Notes under the pieces: generated by a model | Databases searched by the model: none | What the model saw: the letters and a program-made list of their open reading frames with translations, nothing else | What the model was told of the DNA's origin: nothing | Origin: an uncultured Trueperaceae bacterium | GTDB lineage: Bacteria > Deinococcota > Deinococci > Deinococcales > Trueperaceae | NCBI GenBank assembly: GCA_913057165.1 | Contig: CAJXNS010000005.1 | Span: 1-64,000 of the forward strand | Reading direction: 5' to 3' | Length of the DNA: 64,000 nt | Part shown: positions 9,055 through 17,887 of the stretch, one piece after another | How the letters are laid out: each line of letters starts with the position of its first letter | Position numbering within the stretch: the stretch's first letter is position 1 | Made by a program: the position numbers and the translations under genes

Positions 9055-9896
9055 GCGCCACAGTGATGGATGGGCGGGCGACAGCCGCCACGGTGGTTGC
9101 GGACGTGGCGAGTCGTGTCAGCACCCTCAAGCGTCCACCGAAGCTGGTGTTCGTGCAGGCGACCGACGACGCGGCAAGCGCATCCTACGTGCGCTCCAAG
9201 GCGCGCCTGGCCGCGAAGGCCGGCATCGATAATGAAACCCTCAAGCTACCTCCTACGGTGGACCAAGAAGGTCTCGAAGCCACCGTGCGCGACCTGAATG
9301 TTGACGACGGGGTCGATGGCATTCTGGTCCAACTTCCTCTGTACCCGCATCTGAACGCCCAATCGATTCTCGAGGCCATCGATCCGGCCAAAGACGTCGA
9401 TGGGTTTCACCCTGAAAATGTCGGGCGGCTGTGGTTGGGACAGGCAGCCTGGGCACCGGCCACACCGCAAGGGGTGATCGAGCTTCTCGACCGGCACGCC
9501 ATTGACGTTGCGGGTGTCAACGTGACCATTGTGGGTCGCAGCATGCTGGTCGGTAAGCCTGCCGCTGCTCTATTCCTGCAGCGTCACGCCAGCGTCACGA
9601 TGGTGCACTCGCGCTCACGCGACATGGTGCAGCACGTGCGCGCCGCTGACGTGATTGTCGCTGCTGCCGGACGCCCTGGCCTCATTAAGCGCGAGATGGT
9701 GAAAGCCGGCGCGGTGGCCATCGATGTGGGCCAAAGCATGAGCGATGGTGCGCTCGTCGGGGACGTGGCTCCAGACGTCGCTGAGGTGGCGTCGTTCGTG
9801 ACCCCCACGCCTGGCGGGACCGGCCCGATGACCGTCGCCATGGTCGTCAAAAACACGCTGCTGGCGTACGAGACGCGGTTGGGACCGAACGCATGA
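9051..9896 (+). CDS. folD: Bifunctional methylenetetrahydrofolate dehydrogenase/cyclohydrolase
   Basis: Interconverts 5,10-methylene-THF, methenyl-THF and 10-formyl-THF, supplying formyl groups for purines and for Fmt. The 281-residue protein shows the catalytic YVRSK segment, DGILVQLPL, the NADP-binding IVGRSMLVGKPAA and the C-terminal TPTPGGTGPMT. The GTG start overlaps the nusB stop (GTGA), and its own TGA overlaps the ATG of the DUF212 gene. It is a straightforward family member. Confidence 0.97.
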   Translation: MSATVMDGRATAATVVADVASRVSTLKRPPKLVFVQATDDAASASYVRSKARLAAKAGIDNETLKLPPTVDQEGLEATVRDLNVDDGVDGILVQLPLYPHLNAQSILEAIDPAKDVDGFHPENVGRLWLGQAAWAPATPQGVIELLDRHAIDVAGVNVTIVGRSMLVGKPAAALFLQRHASVTMVHSRSRDMVQHVRAADVIVAAAGRPGLIKREMVKAGAVAIDVGQSMSDGALVGDVAPDVAEVASFVTPTPGGTGPMTVAMVVKNTLLAYETRLGPNA

Positions 9897-10333
9897 ATCC
9901 TGCTGACATCAACCCGCACTTGTGGGCGGCGCTTGCCGCGACTGTGGCTGCGCAAATTCTAAAGCTTGCGTTGGTCGGTGTGACGGAGCGCCGGTTTGCG
10001 CCCGAACGGTTGCTTGAAACGGGCGGCATGCCGTCGTCCCATTCGGCTGCGGTGTCCGCACTCGCCATCTCCGTAGGTCTGGGCGAAGGTTGGGCGAGCA
10101 CCATGTTTGCCGTGTCTGCCGTCCTCGCTGCGATCGTCATGTACGACGCAACCGGTATTCGCCGGGCTGCAGGCATGCAAGCGCAAATGATCAACGATCT
10201 CGTCAGCGAACTCAGCCACCTGTTTGATGACGGGTTTAGGCCCCAGTCGCTCCAGACGCTGCTTGGGCATACCTACCCCCAGGTGCTGGTCGGCAGCATT
10301 CTAGGGGTCATCACCGCCTTTGTGCTGCAGTAA
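9893..10333 (+). CDS. Divergent PAP2 family (DUF212) membrane protein
   Basis: A 146-residue integral membrane protein with about four hydrophobic segments. The family motifs GGMPSSHSAAVSALA and MYDATGIRRAAG are present; the SSHS motif resembles the phosphatase motif of PAP2 lipid phosphatases, though catalytic activity of this branch is not established. It is coupled to folD by ATGA and ends the rightward efp run. It faces the polyprenyl synthase gene tail to tail with about 40 bp between, in which I see no clear terminator. Confidence 0.85.
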   Translation: MNPADINPHLWAALAATVAAQILKLALVGVTERRFAPERLLETGGMPSSHSAAVSALAISVGLGEGWASTMFAVSAVLAAIVMYDATGIRRAAGMQAQMINDLVSELSHLFDDGFRPQSLQTLLGHTYPQVLVGSILGVITAFVLQ

Positions 10334-10374
10334 GCCACGCCCCGTCAACCTGCATTGTGCTGCGCCGTCTTGCC

Positions 10375-11388
10375 TTAGCGCGTGCGATGCGCGAGGCTAT
10401 TGAACTCCTCGAGAAGCACCTGACCGGCATCGCTCGCCGGTAGCAAATCCCGCAGCTGGGCGATGGCCTCGTCGGCCATCCTTTCGGCCACGCGCTGCGC
10501 TTCAGCGATGGCGCCGCTGGCTTCCAGCAGCCCAAAGGCATCCTCGACCGCAGCGTCGGTTTTGGCGTCTGGTGAAAGTTGATAAAAGTCCGTCAAACGG
10601 CCACGTTCGTCGGCACCGAGACGCTCCATCGCGAGTGCAAGAACGAGGGTGCGCTTGCCTTCAATTAAGTCACCTAGGTAAGCCTTACCAAATGAACCGT
10701 CGGTATCAGGCGTCAAACTCAGCACGTCATCACGAATCTGAAACGCGGCACCAAGCCGTAGCGCTGGCCTGATGATTGCGTCGTCTGGCGTCTGACCGGC
10801 CGCAATGGCACCCAGGCGCAAGGGGGCACTGACGGTGTAATGCCCCGTCTTACGTTCCACCATGCTCAGGTACGAGTCGGCGGAAACATCGACCGTGCCA
10901 TGCGCAATCCACTGGAGGTCCATATGCTGACCTTCGGCCGTGCGTTCGATCATGTCCAGGAACTCCCGAACCAGCGCGTCGCGCTGCGGTGTCGGGTCGG
11001 TCATCAGTAGGCGCCACATGGCGACATGCATGGCGTCGCCCACGTTGATGGCCACCGGCACCCCGACGAGCTTGTGGAGGGCAGGCAGTCCACGCCTGGT
11101 ATCGGAGTCGTCCTCAACATCGTCGTGAACCAGCACCCAGTTTTGGAACAGCTCCAAAGCGGCGGCAGGCACGATCGCATCCTCTTCACGGCCGCCATGC
11201 GCAACGCACGATAAGACGGTAAACAAACCGCGCAGGCCCTTGCCTGGGCGTTCAGGGTAGGCGCGTTGCAGCTCCCAGAACTCCTGCACAAGTTCCGGCG
11301 CATCATTCACGGTGGTTGTGGGCGGCAAGGCTGCCAACACGTGCTCGCGAATGCGTTCAATGAGGGCGTCCGCTTGCGTGCGGTTCAT
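10375..11388 (-). CDS. Polyprenyl diphosphate synthase (GGPP/longer-chain type)
   Basis: Condenses IPP onto allylic diphosphates to make GGPP or longer chains for carotenoids or quinones. The first Asp-rich motif HDDVEDDSD is complete near residue 90. The second reads QIRDDVLSL, where the usual final Asp of DDxxD is Ser; the GDLIEGKRTL segment follows as expected. The ATG at 11388 overlaps the TGA of the upstream 52-residue ORF (ATGA), so the longer open frame to 11460 is rejected. It could supply crtB, since no separate crtE is visible, but product chain length cannot be read with confidence. Confidence 0.9.
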   Translation of the reverse strand: MNRTQADALIERIREHVLAALPPTTTVNDAPELVQEFWELQRAYPERPGKGLRGLFTVLSCVAHGGREEDAIVPAAALELFQNWVLVHDDVEDDSDTRRGLPALHKLVGVPVAINVGDAMHVAMWRLLMTDPTPQRDALVREFLDMIERTAEGQHMDLQWIAHGTVDVSADSYLSMVERKTGHYTVSAPLRLGAIAAGQTPDDAIIRPALRLGAAFQIRDDVLSLTPDTDGSFGKAYLGDLIEGKRTLVLALAMERLGADERGRLTDFYQLSPDAKTDAAVEDAFGLLEASGAIAEAQRVAERMADEAIAQLRDLLPASDAGQVLLEEFNSLAHRTR

Positions 11389-11543
11389 GCGGCAGCCCCC
11401 AAGGCGGTGACCACCAGCCAGGTCACCAGCGTTAACCCAAGGACGAACGCGACAAACCAAGGCAAGGTGGTGGCGTACACCATCCGAATCAACCGCCAGA
11501 CGCTGGGTTGAGCCTCTTGATCGCGGTCGTGCGCCTCAGGCAT
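11385..11543 (-). CDS. 52-residue single-pass membrane protein, unknown
   Basis: A small ORF read directly from the minus strand. It starts with ATG immediately after the oppF stop codon and ends with TGA overlapping the ATG of the polyprenyl synthase gene. The N-terminal 20 residues are charged and polar (MPEAHDRDQEAQPSVW), followed by one hydrophobic helix of about 25 residues (LPWFVAFVLGLTLVTWLVV) and a short AlaGly tail. This fills the gap exactly and links oppF to the synthase, which supports it being real. I do not recognise the family. It may anchor or regulate a neighbour, but that is speculation. Confidence 0.65.
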   Translation of the reverse strand: MPEAHDRDQEAQPSVWRLIRMVYATTLPWFVAFVLGLTLVTWLVVTALGAAA

Positions 11544-12554
11544 CTACCGGTTGATGCACGCCTTGAAGTGGCCGGGGGAGACCTCTTCTAATGGCGGTAC
11601 CACGTGGGCGCAGTCATCCGTTGCAATCGGGCAGCGGGTTCTGAACACGCACCCGCTGGGCGGGTTGATTGGGCTTGGGATGTCGCCCTGAAGGATGATG
11701 CGCTCGCGCTTGTAGGTGGGATCTGGGATTGGCACGGCCGACAGCAACGCTTCGGTGTAAGGGTGCGTTGGGTTGCGGTACAGCTCCTTGGCGGGGGCGA
11801 CCTCCATGACACGGCCGAGATACATGACGATCACCTTGTCGCTGATGTACTCCACCACGCCCAAATCGTGCGCAATGAACAGCAACGTCAAACCCAGCTC
11901 GTCTTTCAGGTCCTGCAGAAGGTTGACGACCTGCGCTTGAATGGACACATCGAGCGCACTGACGGGCTCGTCCGCCACAATGAACTGTGGGTCGACCGCA
12001 AGGGCCCGGGCGATACCGATCCGTTGCCGTTGACCCCCTGAGAACTCGTGCGGGTAGCGGCGCATGTGCGAGGCCGACAGGCCGACCTTCTCAAGCAGGC
12101 TGGCGACGCGTTCTTCACGGTCGCGCCCTTGCGCCAGGTTGTGGATTTGTAGCGCCTCACCGATGATGTCACCGACCGACATGCGTGGGTTGAGGCTGGC
12201 AAATGGATCTTGGAAGATGATCTGCATCTTCTTGCGGTACTCGCGCATCGTCTGCTTGTTCAACTGTGTGACGTCCACACCGTCAAACTTCACAGAACCG
12301 GATGTGGGTTCAATCAAACGCAAGATCGATCGACCTGCGGTTGTCTTACCGGAACCCGATTCGCCCACCAGCCCGACCACTTCGCCAGGGTTGATGGTGA
12401 AACTGACGTCCTCAACGGCCTTAACGTTGCCTACCACGCGCGACAGGACGCCGCCACGGATAGGAAAGTACTTCTTGAGGTTTTGGACGTCCAAGAGGGG
12501 TTGCACGTCGCCCGTTTCTGCAGCCACGGGGGGGTTGGTTGGTTCGGTCGTCAT
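11544..12554 (-). CDS. oppF: Oligopeptide/dipeptide ABC transporter ATPase OppF
   Basis: One of the two nucleotide-binding subunits of an Opp/Dpp importer. Walker A is GESGSGKTT near residue 65, the signature [15 protein letters not shown] follows, then Walker [13 protein letters not shown]. The C-terminal oligopeptide extension carries the Cys-rich [15 protein letters not shown]. It overlaps the end of oppD by 4 bp, so both ATPases are co-translated. The 336-residue length is normal. Confidence 0.95.
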   Translation of the reverse strand: MTTEPTNPPVAAETGDVQPLLDVQNLKKYFPIRGGVLSRVVGNVKAVEDVSFTINPGEVVGLVGESGSGKTTAGRSILRLIEPTSGSVKFDGVDVTQLNKQTMREYRKKMQIIFQDPFASLNPRMSVGDIIGEALQIHNLAQGRDREERVASLLEKVGLSASHMRRYPHEFSGGQRQRIGIARALAVDPQFIVADEPVSALDVSIQAQVVNLLQDLKDELGLTLLFIAHDLGVVEYISDKVIVMYLGRVMEVAPAKELYRNPTHPYTEALLSAVPIPDPTYKRERIILQGDIPSPINPPSGCVFRTRCPIATDDCAHVVPPLEEVSPGHFKACINR

Positions 12555-13567
12555 GCGTTCGCCTCCGCTTGGGTGAGGTCAAGTTCATCCCAGCGAACGC
12601 AGCGCACCATGTGCCCGTCGCCTGCGTCCACCAGTTCGGGAACGTCTGCCTTGCAGGCGTCCGTGGCGAACTTGCACCTCGGGTGGAATGCGCAACCTTC
12701 GGGCAGGCTCAGCGGGTTCGGAACGTTGCCGGGGATCGCTTCAAGCCGTTCTTGGTGCAAGGCGGCCTTATCGACGCGTGGGATGGAGTTCAACAGTCCG
12801 TGGGTGTAAGGCATCCGAGGATTCTTGTAAATATCGCCAACGTCGGCTTCCTCCACGGCGCGGCCTGCGTACATGACGACCACGCGGTCGGCCACTTCAG
12901 CCACCACACCCAAATCGTGCGTGATGAAGAGGATCGACATACCGATTTCTTCTTGCAGACTGCGCATCAAATCCAGGATCTGCGCTTGAATCGTCACGTC
13001 AAGGGCGGTGGTGGGCTCATCGGCGATGAGAAGCTTCGGACCGCAGGACAGCGCCATGGCGATCATGACGCGCTGACGCATCCCACCCGACATTTGGTGT
13101 GGGTAGTTCTTGACGCGCTTGCCAGGCTCAGGAATGCCGACCAGGTCAAGCATTTCCGTGGCCAATTTCATGGCTTGTTTACGGGTTTTGTTTTGGTGCA
13201 GCACGATCGCTTCAGCGATCTGATCGCCGACGGTGTACACCGGGTTGAGGCTCGTCATCGGCTCTTGAAAAATCATGGAGATTTCATTGCCTCGGATTTT
13301 GCGCATTTCGGCGTCAGACTTTTTAAGAAGGTCGCTGCCTTCAAACAGAATCTGACCCCCGGCGAACCTGCCAGGAGGCTGAGGGATCAGCCGCATGGTG
13401 GAGAGGCTCGTCACGGACTTACCCGAACCGGATTCGCCGACCACGGCGAGGGTTTCACCACGGTCGATGTGAAAACTGACGCCGTCGACCGCTTTCACGA
13501 CGCCTTCATCGGTATCGAAGTACGTTTTTAGATTCTGGACGTCCAGCAAACGTTCTGACTGACTCAT
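12551..13567 (-). CDS. oppD: Oligopeptide/dipeptide ABC transporter ATPase OppD
   Basis: Second ATPase of the Opp/Dpp importer, 338 residues. Walker [12 protein letters not shown] is near residue 40, with the long [11 protein letters not shown] signature region and [12 protein letters not shown], followed by the C-terminal extension with [15 protein letters not shown]. It starts at ATG 13567 behind a GAGAGGA SD. A 190-bp space separates it from oppC. That space holds only a short ACGCC/GGCGT hairpin with a GAAA loop and an AT-rich TATTAC box on this strand, so a secondary promoter for oppDF is possible but weak. Confidence 0.95.
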   Translation of the reverse strand: MSQSERLLDVQNLKTYFDTDEGVVKAVDGVSFHIDRGETLAVVGESGSGKSVTSLSTMRLIPQPPGRFAGGQILFEGSDLLKKSDAEMRKIRGNEISMIFQEPMTSLNPVYTVGDQIAEAIVLHQNKTRKQAMKLATEMLDLVGIPEPGKRVKNYPHQMSGGMRQRVMIAMALSCGPKLLIADEPTTALDVTIQAQILDLMRSLQEEIGMSILFITHDLGVVAEVADRVVVMYAGRAVEEADVGDIYKNPRMPYTHGLLNSIPRVDKAALHQERLEAIPGNVPNPLSLPEGCAFHPRCKFATDACKADVPELVDAGDGHMVRCVRWDELDLTQAEANA

Positions 13568-13759
13568 GACGGTCCTCTCGAAACCCTCAAGCGCGCGTTA
13601 GGTCGTGCGCGAGGGTGGGGGTGTAATACAAGATGAGCAAATTACGAAGTTGCCTCGAGAGAACGCCGAAAGGCGTCTGGAGATACAAGGGCCGTGCAAT
13701 ATGGGTCTAAGTGTAACCAATTGGTCGCTCGGACGTGGGCGCTCTATCCGGGCGTCAAT

Positions 13760-14917
13760 TTAGCGTCGTTTTCGTGGGTCAAAGGCGTCCCTAAGGCCGT
13801 CGCCGACCAGGTTCCAACTCAGCACCGCGAGGAAGATCGGAATGCCTGGGATGAGCAACCATGGCACGAACTGAATCGAAATGCCTCGGGCGGTTGCGTC
13901 CCTAAGCAGCAAGCCCCAACTTGCGGTGTCGACTTCGCTGGGTCCAAGCCCAATGAACGATAGGCCGGTTTCGGTCAGGATGAAGCCGGGAATGGCAAGC
14001 GTGAGGTCGACGATGACGTAACTCGCCGTGGCGGGCAGGAGGTGCTTCGCCAGCACGCGCCTCTCGCTGGCCCCGAGCGCTTTGGCGGCTTGCGCGTAGT
14101 CCATTTCACGGATCGATAGAACCAAGCTGCGGATGGTTCGCGCCAGTCCGCCCCAGCCAACCAAACCAAGCACAACCACAATCATCAAGAACGTTTGGGC
14201 TGAGTTCATCTCCAGGCCGAACGCTTGCGCGAGCGGGTTGCGTGGGTCTTGCAGGAGGCTCGCAAGCACGACCAGCAAGAACAGTCCAGGGATGGCAGAG
14301 AGGACCTCGACGATACGCATGACGAGCTCATCAACCCAACCGCCATAAAAGCCAGCGAGGCCGCCGAACAGCAGCCCGAGTGCCAGCGATACCCAAACGG
14401 CGAGCAGTCCGATGGTGAGGCTCACCTGCCCGCCGTACAGCACGCGGCTGAAGACGTCCTTACCTAAGTTATTGGTCCCCCACAAAAAAATGCGGGCCGG
14501 GTCGTCGACGCCAAAAAGGTGCCGGTCGGATTCAAACAGCCCCAAGATACGGTAGCTGGCCTCGGGTCGCTTGACGAAGAATTTGATCGGGTAGCGCACG
14601 GAGGTGTCTTCAACGTAGACCCGTTGGAACGTGACGGGGTCGCGTTCCGCGGTGACGTCGTAGACAAACGGTCGCGTCAGGCGACCGGTATCCGGGTCCG
14701 TCCAGTGGATTTGGGTGGGCGGTCTAAAGGCCGCTGCTGGACGGGTGCGGTACTCGTTGATGCCGTACGGCGCGATGAATCCAGCGAAGGCGGTGAGGGT
14801 GTACATCACCACCAGAATGCCGGCACCGATCATGGCCACCCGGTGGCGACGGAACTGCTCGAGCGCAATCTGCGTCTGAGACTTTGCTTCCGAACGGGCG
14901 CGCGGGTTCTGTGCCAT
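13760..14917 (-). CDS. oppC: Peptide ABC transporter permease OppC/DppC with long external loop
   Basis: Inner-membrane permease of the importer. TM1 lies at about residues 33-53. It is followed by an unusually long extracytoplasmic stretch of about 110 residues (GINEYRTRP through RHLFGVDDP) before the transport domain, which starts at GTNNLGKDVFSRVLYGG. The EAA-type loop AAKALGASERRVLAKH is near residue 280. The 385-residue length compares with about 300 in enterobacterial OppC. It shares a TGATG junction with oppB. The insert stays in frame, so it is not a frameshift. Confidence 0.93.
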   Translation of the reverse strand: MAQNPRARSEAKSQTQIALEQFRRHRVAMIGAGILVVMYTLTAFAGFIAPYGINEYRTRPAAAFRPPTQIHWTDPDTGRLTRPFVYDVTAERDPVTFQRVYVEDTSVRYPIKFFVKRPEASYRILGLFESDRHLFGVDDPARIFLWGTNNLGKDVFSRVLYGGQVSLTIGLLAVWVSLALGLLFGGLAGFYGGWVDELVMRIVEVLSAIPGLFLLVVLASLLQDPRNPLAQAFGLEMNSAQTFLMIVVVLGLVGWGGLARTIRSLVLSIREMDYAQAAKALGASERRVLAKHLLPATASYVIVDLTLAIPGFILTETGLSFIGLGPSEVDTASWGLLLRDATARGISIQFVPWLLIPGIPIFLAVLSWNLVGDGLRDAFDPRKRR

Positions 14918-15918
14918 CAGTCGTACCGAATCCTTGGATCCACGACGGACAGTAAGAGGTCGGAGAGAAGGTTGCCGATCATGAGGAGGAAGGTGGTCAC
15001 CACCACAAGCCCCAGGACCACATAAATGTCTTGCCTTGAGATGGCCTCCAGCAAGGTTGGGGTAATGCCCGGCCAGGAGACCACCACCTCAACCAGGCCG
15101 GCGCCACCGATCAGTACCGGTAGGAGACCACCGATGCCAGCCACGAACGGAATCACGGCGGGCCGCAAGGCGTGCTTGTAGGTGACGCTCCGTTCACCTA
15201 AACCTTTCGCGCGCGCGGTGCGAATGAAATCGCTTGATAGGTACTCAATCATTTGCGCACGGAGCACACGCGTGAATCCTGCAATGCCTGACGTTGCAAT
15301 CACGAACGTTGGCATGAGCGCGTGGACGAATACATCCCACGCTTGCCGGTACCAAGGCCAGTCAAGGGCGTTGCTGCTGGTCATTTGGGCGACCGGAAGC
15401 AGCAGTTCGTTGTAACCAAACGTCTCGCGGGTGAAGGTCCGTAGCGTAAACAGGCCGAGAATCAATATTTGCGCAAAAAAGAAGTTGGGAATGGCCAGCC
15501 CGAAGTAGGCAAGGGCGGAGATGCTTTGGTCCGCCAGCGAGTACTGACGCACAGCGGTGTACACCCCGAGCGGGACGGCCATGACGTATAGCAGCACGAT
15601 CGACATGATCACCAGCACCATGGAGTTGCGAATCGGAGCGGCAATCAAGTTGGTGACCGGCTGGTTGCTGCTGAAGGATAGGCCTAAGTCGCCTTGCAGC
15701 AGACTGCCGAACCAGCGTATGTACTGCACGGTCCAAGGTAGATCAAGCCCAAACTGCTGCCGCAAACGTTCGATGGTTTCCGGCCGGACGTTGGGCTCGA
15801 GCGCGCGTTGCTGCAAGAAGTCGCCCGGCACGAGTTGCGCCACGAGGAACGCCAGAATCGTGGCGCCGATAAACGTGGGCACGAGATTAAGAAACCGTCT
15901 GACGACGTAGGCGAACAC
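14917..15918 (-). CDS. oppB: Peptide ABC transporter permease OppB/DppB
   Basis: First permease subunit, 333 residues with about six membrane helices. The N-terminus YVVRRFLNLVPTFIG is typical, and the EAA loop ARAKGLGERSVTYKHALR is near residue 240. It starts with GTG behind a TGAGGTAG SD. It overlaps oppC by one base. A perfect 11-bp hairpin separates it from oppA upstream (see 15938-15963). Confidence 0.94.
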   Translation of the reverse strand: MFAYVVRRFLNLVPTFIGATILAFLVAQLVPGDFLQQRALEPNVRPETIERLRQQFGLDLPWTVQYIRWFGSLLQGDLGLSFSSNQPVTNLIAAPIRNSMVLVIMSIVLLYVMAVPLGVYTAVRQYSLADQSISALAYFGLAIPNFFFAQILILGLFTLRTFTRETFGYNELLLPVAQMTSSNALDWPWYRQAWDVFVHALMPTFVIATSGIAGFTRVLRAQMIEYLSSDFIRTARAKGLGERSVTYKHALRPAVIPFVAGIGGLLPVLIGGAGLVEVVVSWPGITPTLLEAISRQDIYVVLGLVVVTTFLLMIGNLLSDLLLSVVDPRIRYD

Positions 15919-15937
15919 GGCTACCTCAGATAGGGAA

Positions 15938-15963
15938 GGTGGCGCATGTTGCCATGCGCCACC
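15938..15963 (-). other. Intergenic stem-loop between oppA and oppB
   Basis: An 11-bp perfect inverted repeat, GGTGGCGCATG and its complement, with a four-base loop, lies in the 60 bp between the oppA stop and the oppB start. It is not followed by a T-run on the coding strand, so it does not look like an intrinsic terminator. Hairpins at this position commonly protect the binding-protein part of the message and lower downstream permease levels. That role is inferred here. Confidence 0.7.
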
Positions 15964-15977
15964 GGGGGTTTAGGTGG

Positions 15978-17723
15978 TCAGTCGACTTTGTACGTCAGTG
16001 GCAGCTGGCGGGCCCCGACGGCGGCATTGATCATGCCTTCAGGATGCTCGCCGCGCACGCTGGACAACCAGCTGTAGTGCGCCAGGGGGCTGACCGTGTA
16101 GATCTGTGCTTGCAGTTCCGCTAAGGCGCGTTGGATGTCGTAACCGATGTCGCGGGCGGCTTCGGTATCCAGTGTGGCCCTGCCTTCAAAGTAAAGGTCC
16201 TCAGCGGTTTGCTCAAGGTCGTCAAGGCACGCGCCGGACTGGTTGTACATGTGCAAGTTGGTGTCGCAAGGGATCACGTTCGGCCCGAATGGGTACACCC
16301 GGTTGCCCCCCTGGAGGCCGATGAGGATTGCGTCGAACGGCCGATCATCACCAGTTGAGAGCAGCTGGTCGACCAATAGATTGAAGTCCACCGCTTGGAC
16401 GTCGACCTCCACGCCAACCGCGCGGGCGGCATCGGCAAAGATGATCGCGATCTCTTCACGTTGCGTGTTACCGGCGTTGGTGGCCAACGTGAAACTGATG
16501 GCGTCTCCGTCGGCATTCGCGCGAACACCGTTGTCGTAGAGCTCCGTGAAGCCCAGCTCCTCAAGCAGTTCCACCGCGCGTTCTGGATCGTAGGGAAACT
16601 TGGGAACGTCTGGGTCGACCCAGTAGTCGTACACCTGATAGACGTTCGACCACATCGGCGCGGCTGACCCGCCGTAGACCAGGTCGATGATGGCTTCACG
16701 GTCGACGAGGTGGCTCATGGCCTGGCGGAAACGCGCATCGCGGAACAGGGACTCTTTAAATGGGTCGCTGGCCTTATTCCAGTTAAACGTAATGAATTGG
16801 CTTGAGGCGACGGGCGATTGGTTTGGCAGCAGCGTGGCGTCCAGCTCACCGTTCACGATGGCTTGGTTGATGACCCCGAGGGCGTCCACGGTCGGCGGTG
16901 CGAAGCTGTCAAGTTCGCCTGCGAGGTAAAGGTTCAAAGCGGCATCGACGGACTCGACGATGGTGACGGTGTAGCGATCCAAGTACGGCAGCCCGTTACC
17001 GGCCTCGTCCTCGTTCCATTCCGCAAAGTACGGGTTGCGTTCAAACACGATGCGCTGTCCGGGCGTGAAGGACACCGGAACGAACGGCGTCGCCCACACG
17101 GTCTCGGACACATCACTATCGGTTCCCCACGCGGCTTTCAGGGCTTCAGCGCCACCTTCGCGGTAGATCTCACCAAGAATGTGGTCGGGGGCAGGGGAGA
17201 TCGCCATGACGGGCAGGGCCGTCCGGTCAGGCTCGGGGAAGGTGAAGCGGAGCGTGTACTCGTCGACAAGCTCACCCACGATGGGCTGACCGTTGATGAA
17301 CCAGCTGTCGTAACCGTTCGAGCCGACGGCTTCATCGGTCTCCGCGGTGTAAGTGAAGAAGAAGTCGGCGGCTGTGATGTCTTCACCGTCGGACCAGCGC
17401 ATGCCTTCGCGGACGTTTAACGTGACCACGAGGCCGTCGTCACTCACCGTGAACGACTCGGCCATGTACGGCAAAAAGGCATCCGAGTCAGGGCCTTGGG
17501 TAATCAAGGTCGTCAGGTTCGCGGCATCGACCACGTCGTTTTGTTCGGCGCTGACGAACGGGTTGAAGGTACGAGGATCGGACAGGCTGTAACTCCGCAA
17601 GGTGCCACCCGTCACGGCTTCCTCTGGCGTGTTGGCGGACCAGGCGTTGGGCCACGTGAACGTTTGCGCCAGCGTGAAGCTGAACATCAACGTGACGGCG
17701 AGTGGAACGGCAAGTCGTTTCAT
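15978..17723 (-). CDS. oppA: Peptide ABC transporter substrate-binding protein OppA/DppA
   Basis: Extracytoplasmic solute-binding protein (family 5). The start is the ATG at 17723 behind a strong AGGAGGAGA SD, giving MKRLAVPLAVTLMFSFTLAQ, a cleavable signal peptide without a lipobox Cys. The 581-residue mature region includes VTLNVREGMRWSDGEDITAADFFF read in parts near residue 110, the conserved signature of this family. It is the first gene of the oppABCDF run and has its own promoter (17761-17789). The frame continues upstream to 17930 through the terminator and promoter, so that extension is rejected. Which peptides it binds is not predictable. Confidence 0.95.
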   Translation of the reverse strand: MKRLAVPLAVTLMFSFTLAQTFTWPNAWSANTPEEAVTGGTLRSYSLSDPRTFNPFVSAEQNDVVDAANLTTLITQGPDSDAFLPYMAESFTVSDDGLVVTLNVREGMRWSDGEDITAADFFFTYTAETDEAVGSNGYDSWFINGQPIVGELVDEYTLRFTFPEPDRTALPVMAISPAPDHILGEIYREGGAEALKAAWGTDSDVSETVWATPFVPVSFTPGQRIVFERNPYFAEWNEDEAGNGLPYLDRYTVTIVESVDAALNLYLAGELDSFAPPTVDALGVINQAIVNGELDATLLPNQSPVASSQFITFNWNKASDPFKESLFRDARFRQAMSHLVDREAIIDLVYGGSAAPMWSNVYQVYDYWVDPDVPKFPYDPERAVELLEELGFTELYDNGVRANADGDAISFTLATNAGNTQREEIAIIFADAARAVGVEVDVQAVDFNLLVDQLLSTGDDRPFDAILIGLQGGNRVYPFGPNVIPCDTNLHMYNQSGACLDDLEQTAEDLYFEGRATLDTEAARDIGYDIQRALAELQAQIYTVSPLAHYSWLSSVRGEHPEGMINAAVGARQLPLTYKVD

Positions 17724-17760
17724 CGGTCTCCTCCTCGTGTTTGTGCCGGACTTGCCGGCG

Positions 17761-17789
17761 AACGTACCACCACGCGCGAGGTTGGTCAA
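17761..17789 (-). promoter_or_regulatory. Predicted sigma-70 type promoter for oppABCDF
   Basis: On the minus strand, TTGACC at 17789-17784 and TACGTT at 17766-17761 are separated by exactly 17 nt. The expected transcript starts about 30 nt before the oppA SD and start codon. It lies just downstream of the secG terminator, as expected for a new transcription unit. Confidence 0.75.
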
Positions 17790-17802
17790 AGACTCCAGGA
17801 CA

Positions 17803-17835
17803 CAAAAAATGCGCGACCCGGGAAGGTCACGCATT
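17803..17835 (-). terminator. Rho-independent terminator after secG
   Basis: On the minus strand, AATGCG.GACC pairs with GGTC.CGCATT around a short GC-rich loop, with one mismatch, and six T residues follow immediately. It sits 53 bp past the secG stop and ahead of the oppA promoter. Confidence 0.85.
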
Positions 17836-17887
17836 GCAGGTTGGGTGGATATCGCGCAGGCCTTGTCAAGGTTCGGCGCGCGCGCCG

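Noticed and set aside
12539-13531. Long open frames antisense to real genes (12539-13531 opposite oppD, 24065-25066 opposite the CrtO gene, 4109-5122 opposite the permease, 48516-49511 opposite der)
   Set aside because: They are low-information, Arg/Ser/Thr/His-rich translations that mirror known genes in high-G+C DNA. No family motif or promoter supports them.
13568-13759. Terminator between oppC and oppD (ACGCC-GAAA-GGCGT)
   Set aside because: The stem has only 5 bp and the following minus-strand sequence TCTCTC is not a T-run, so it was not listed as a terminator.
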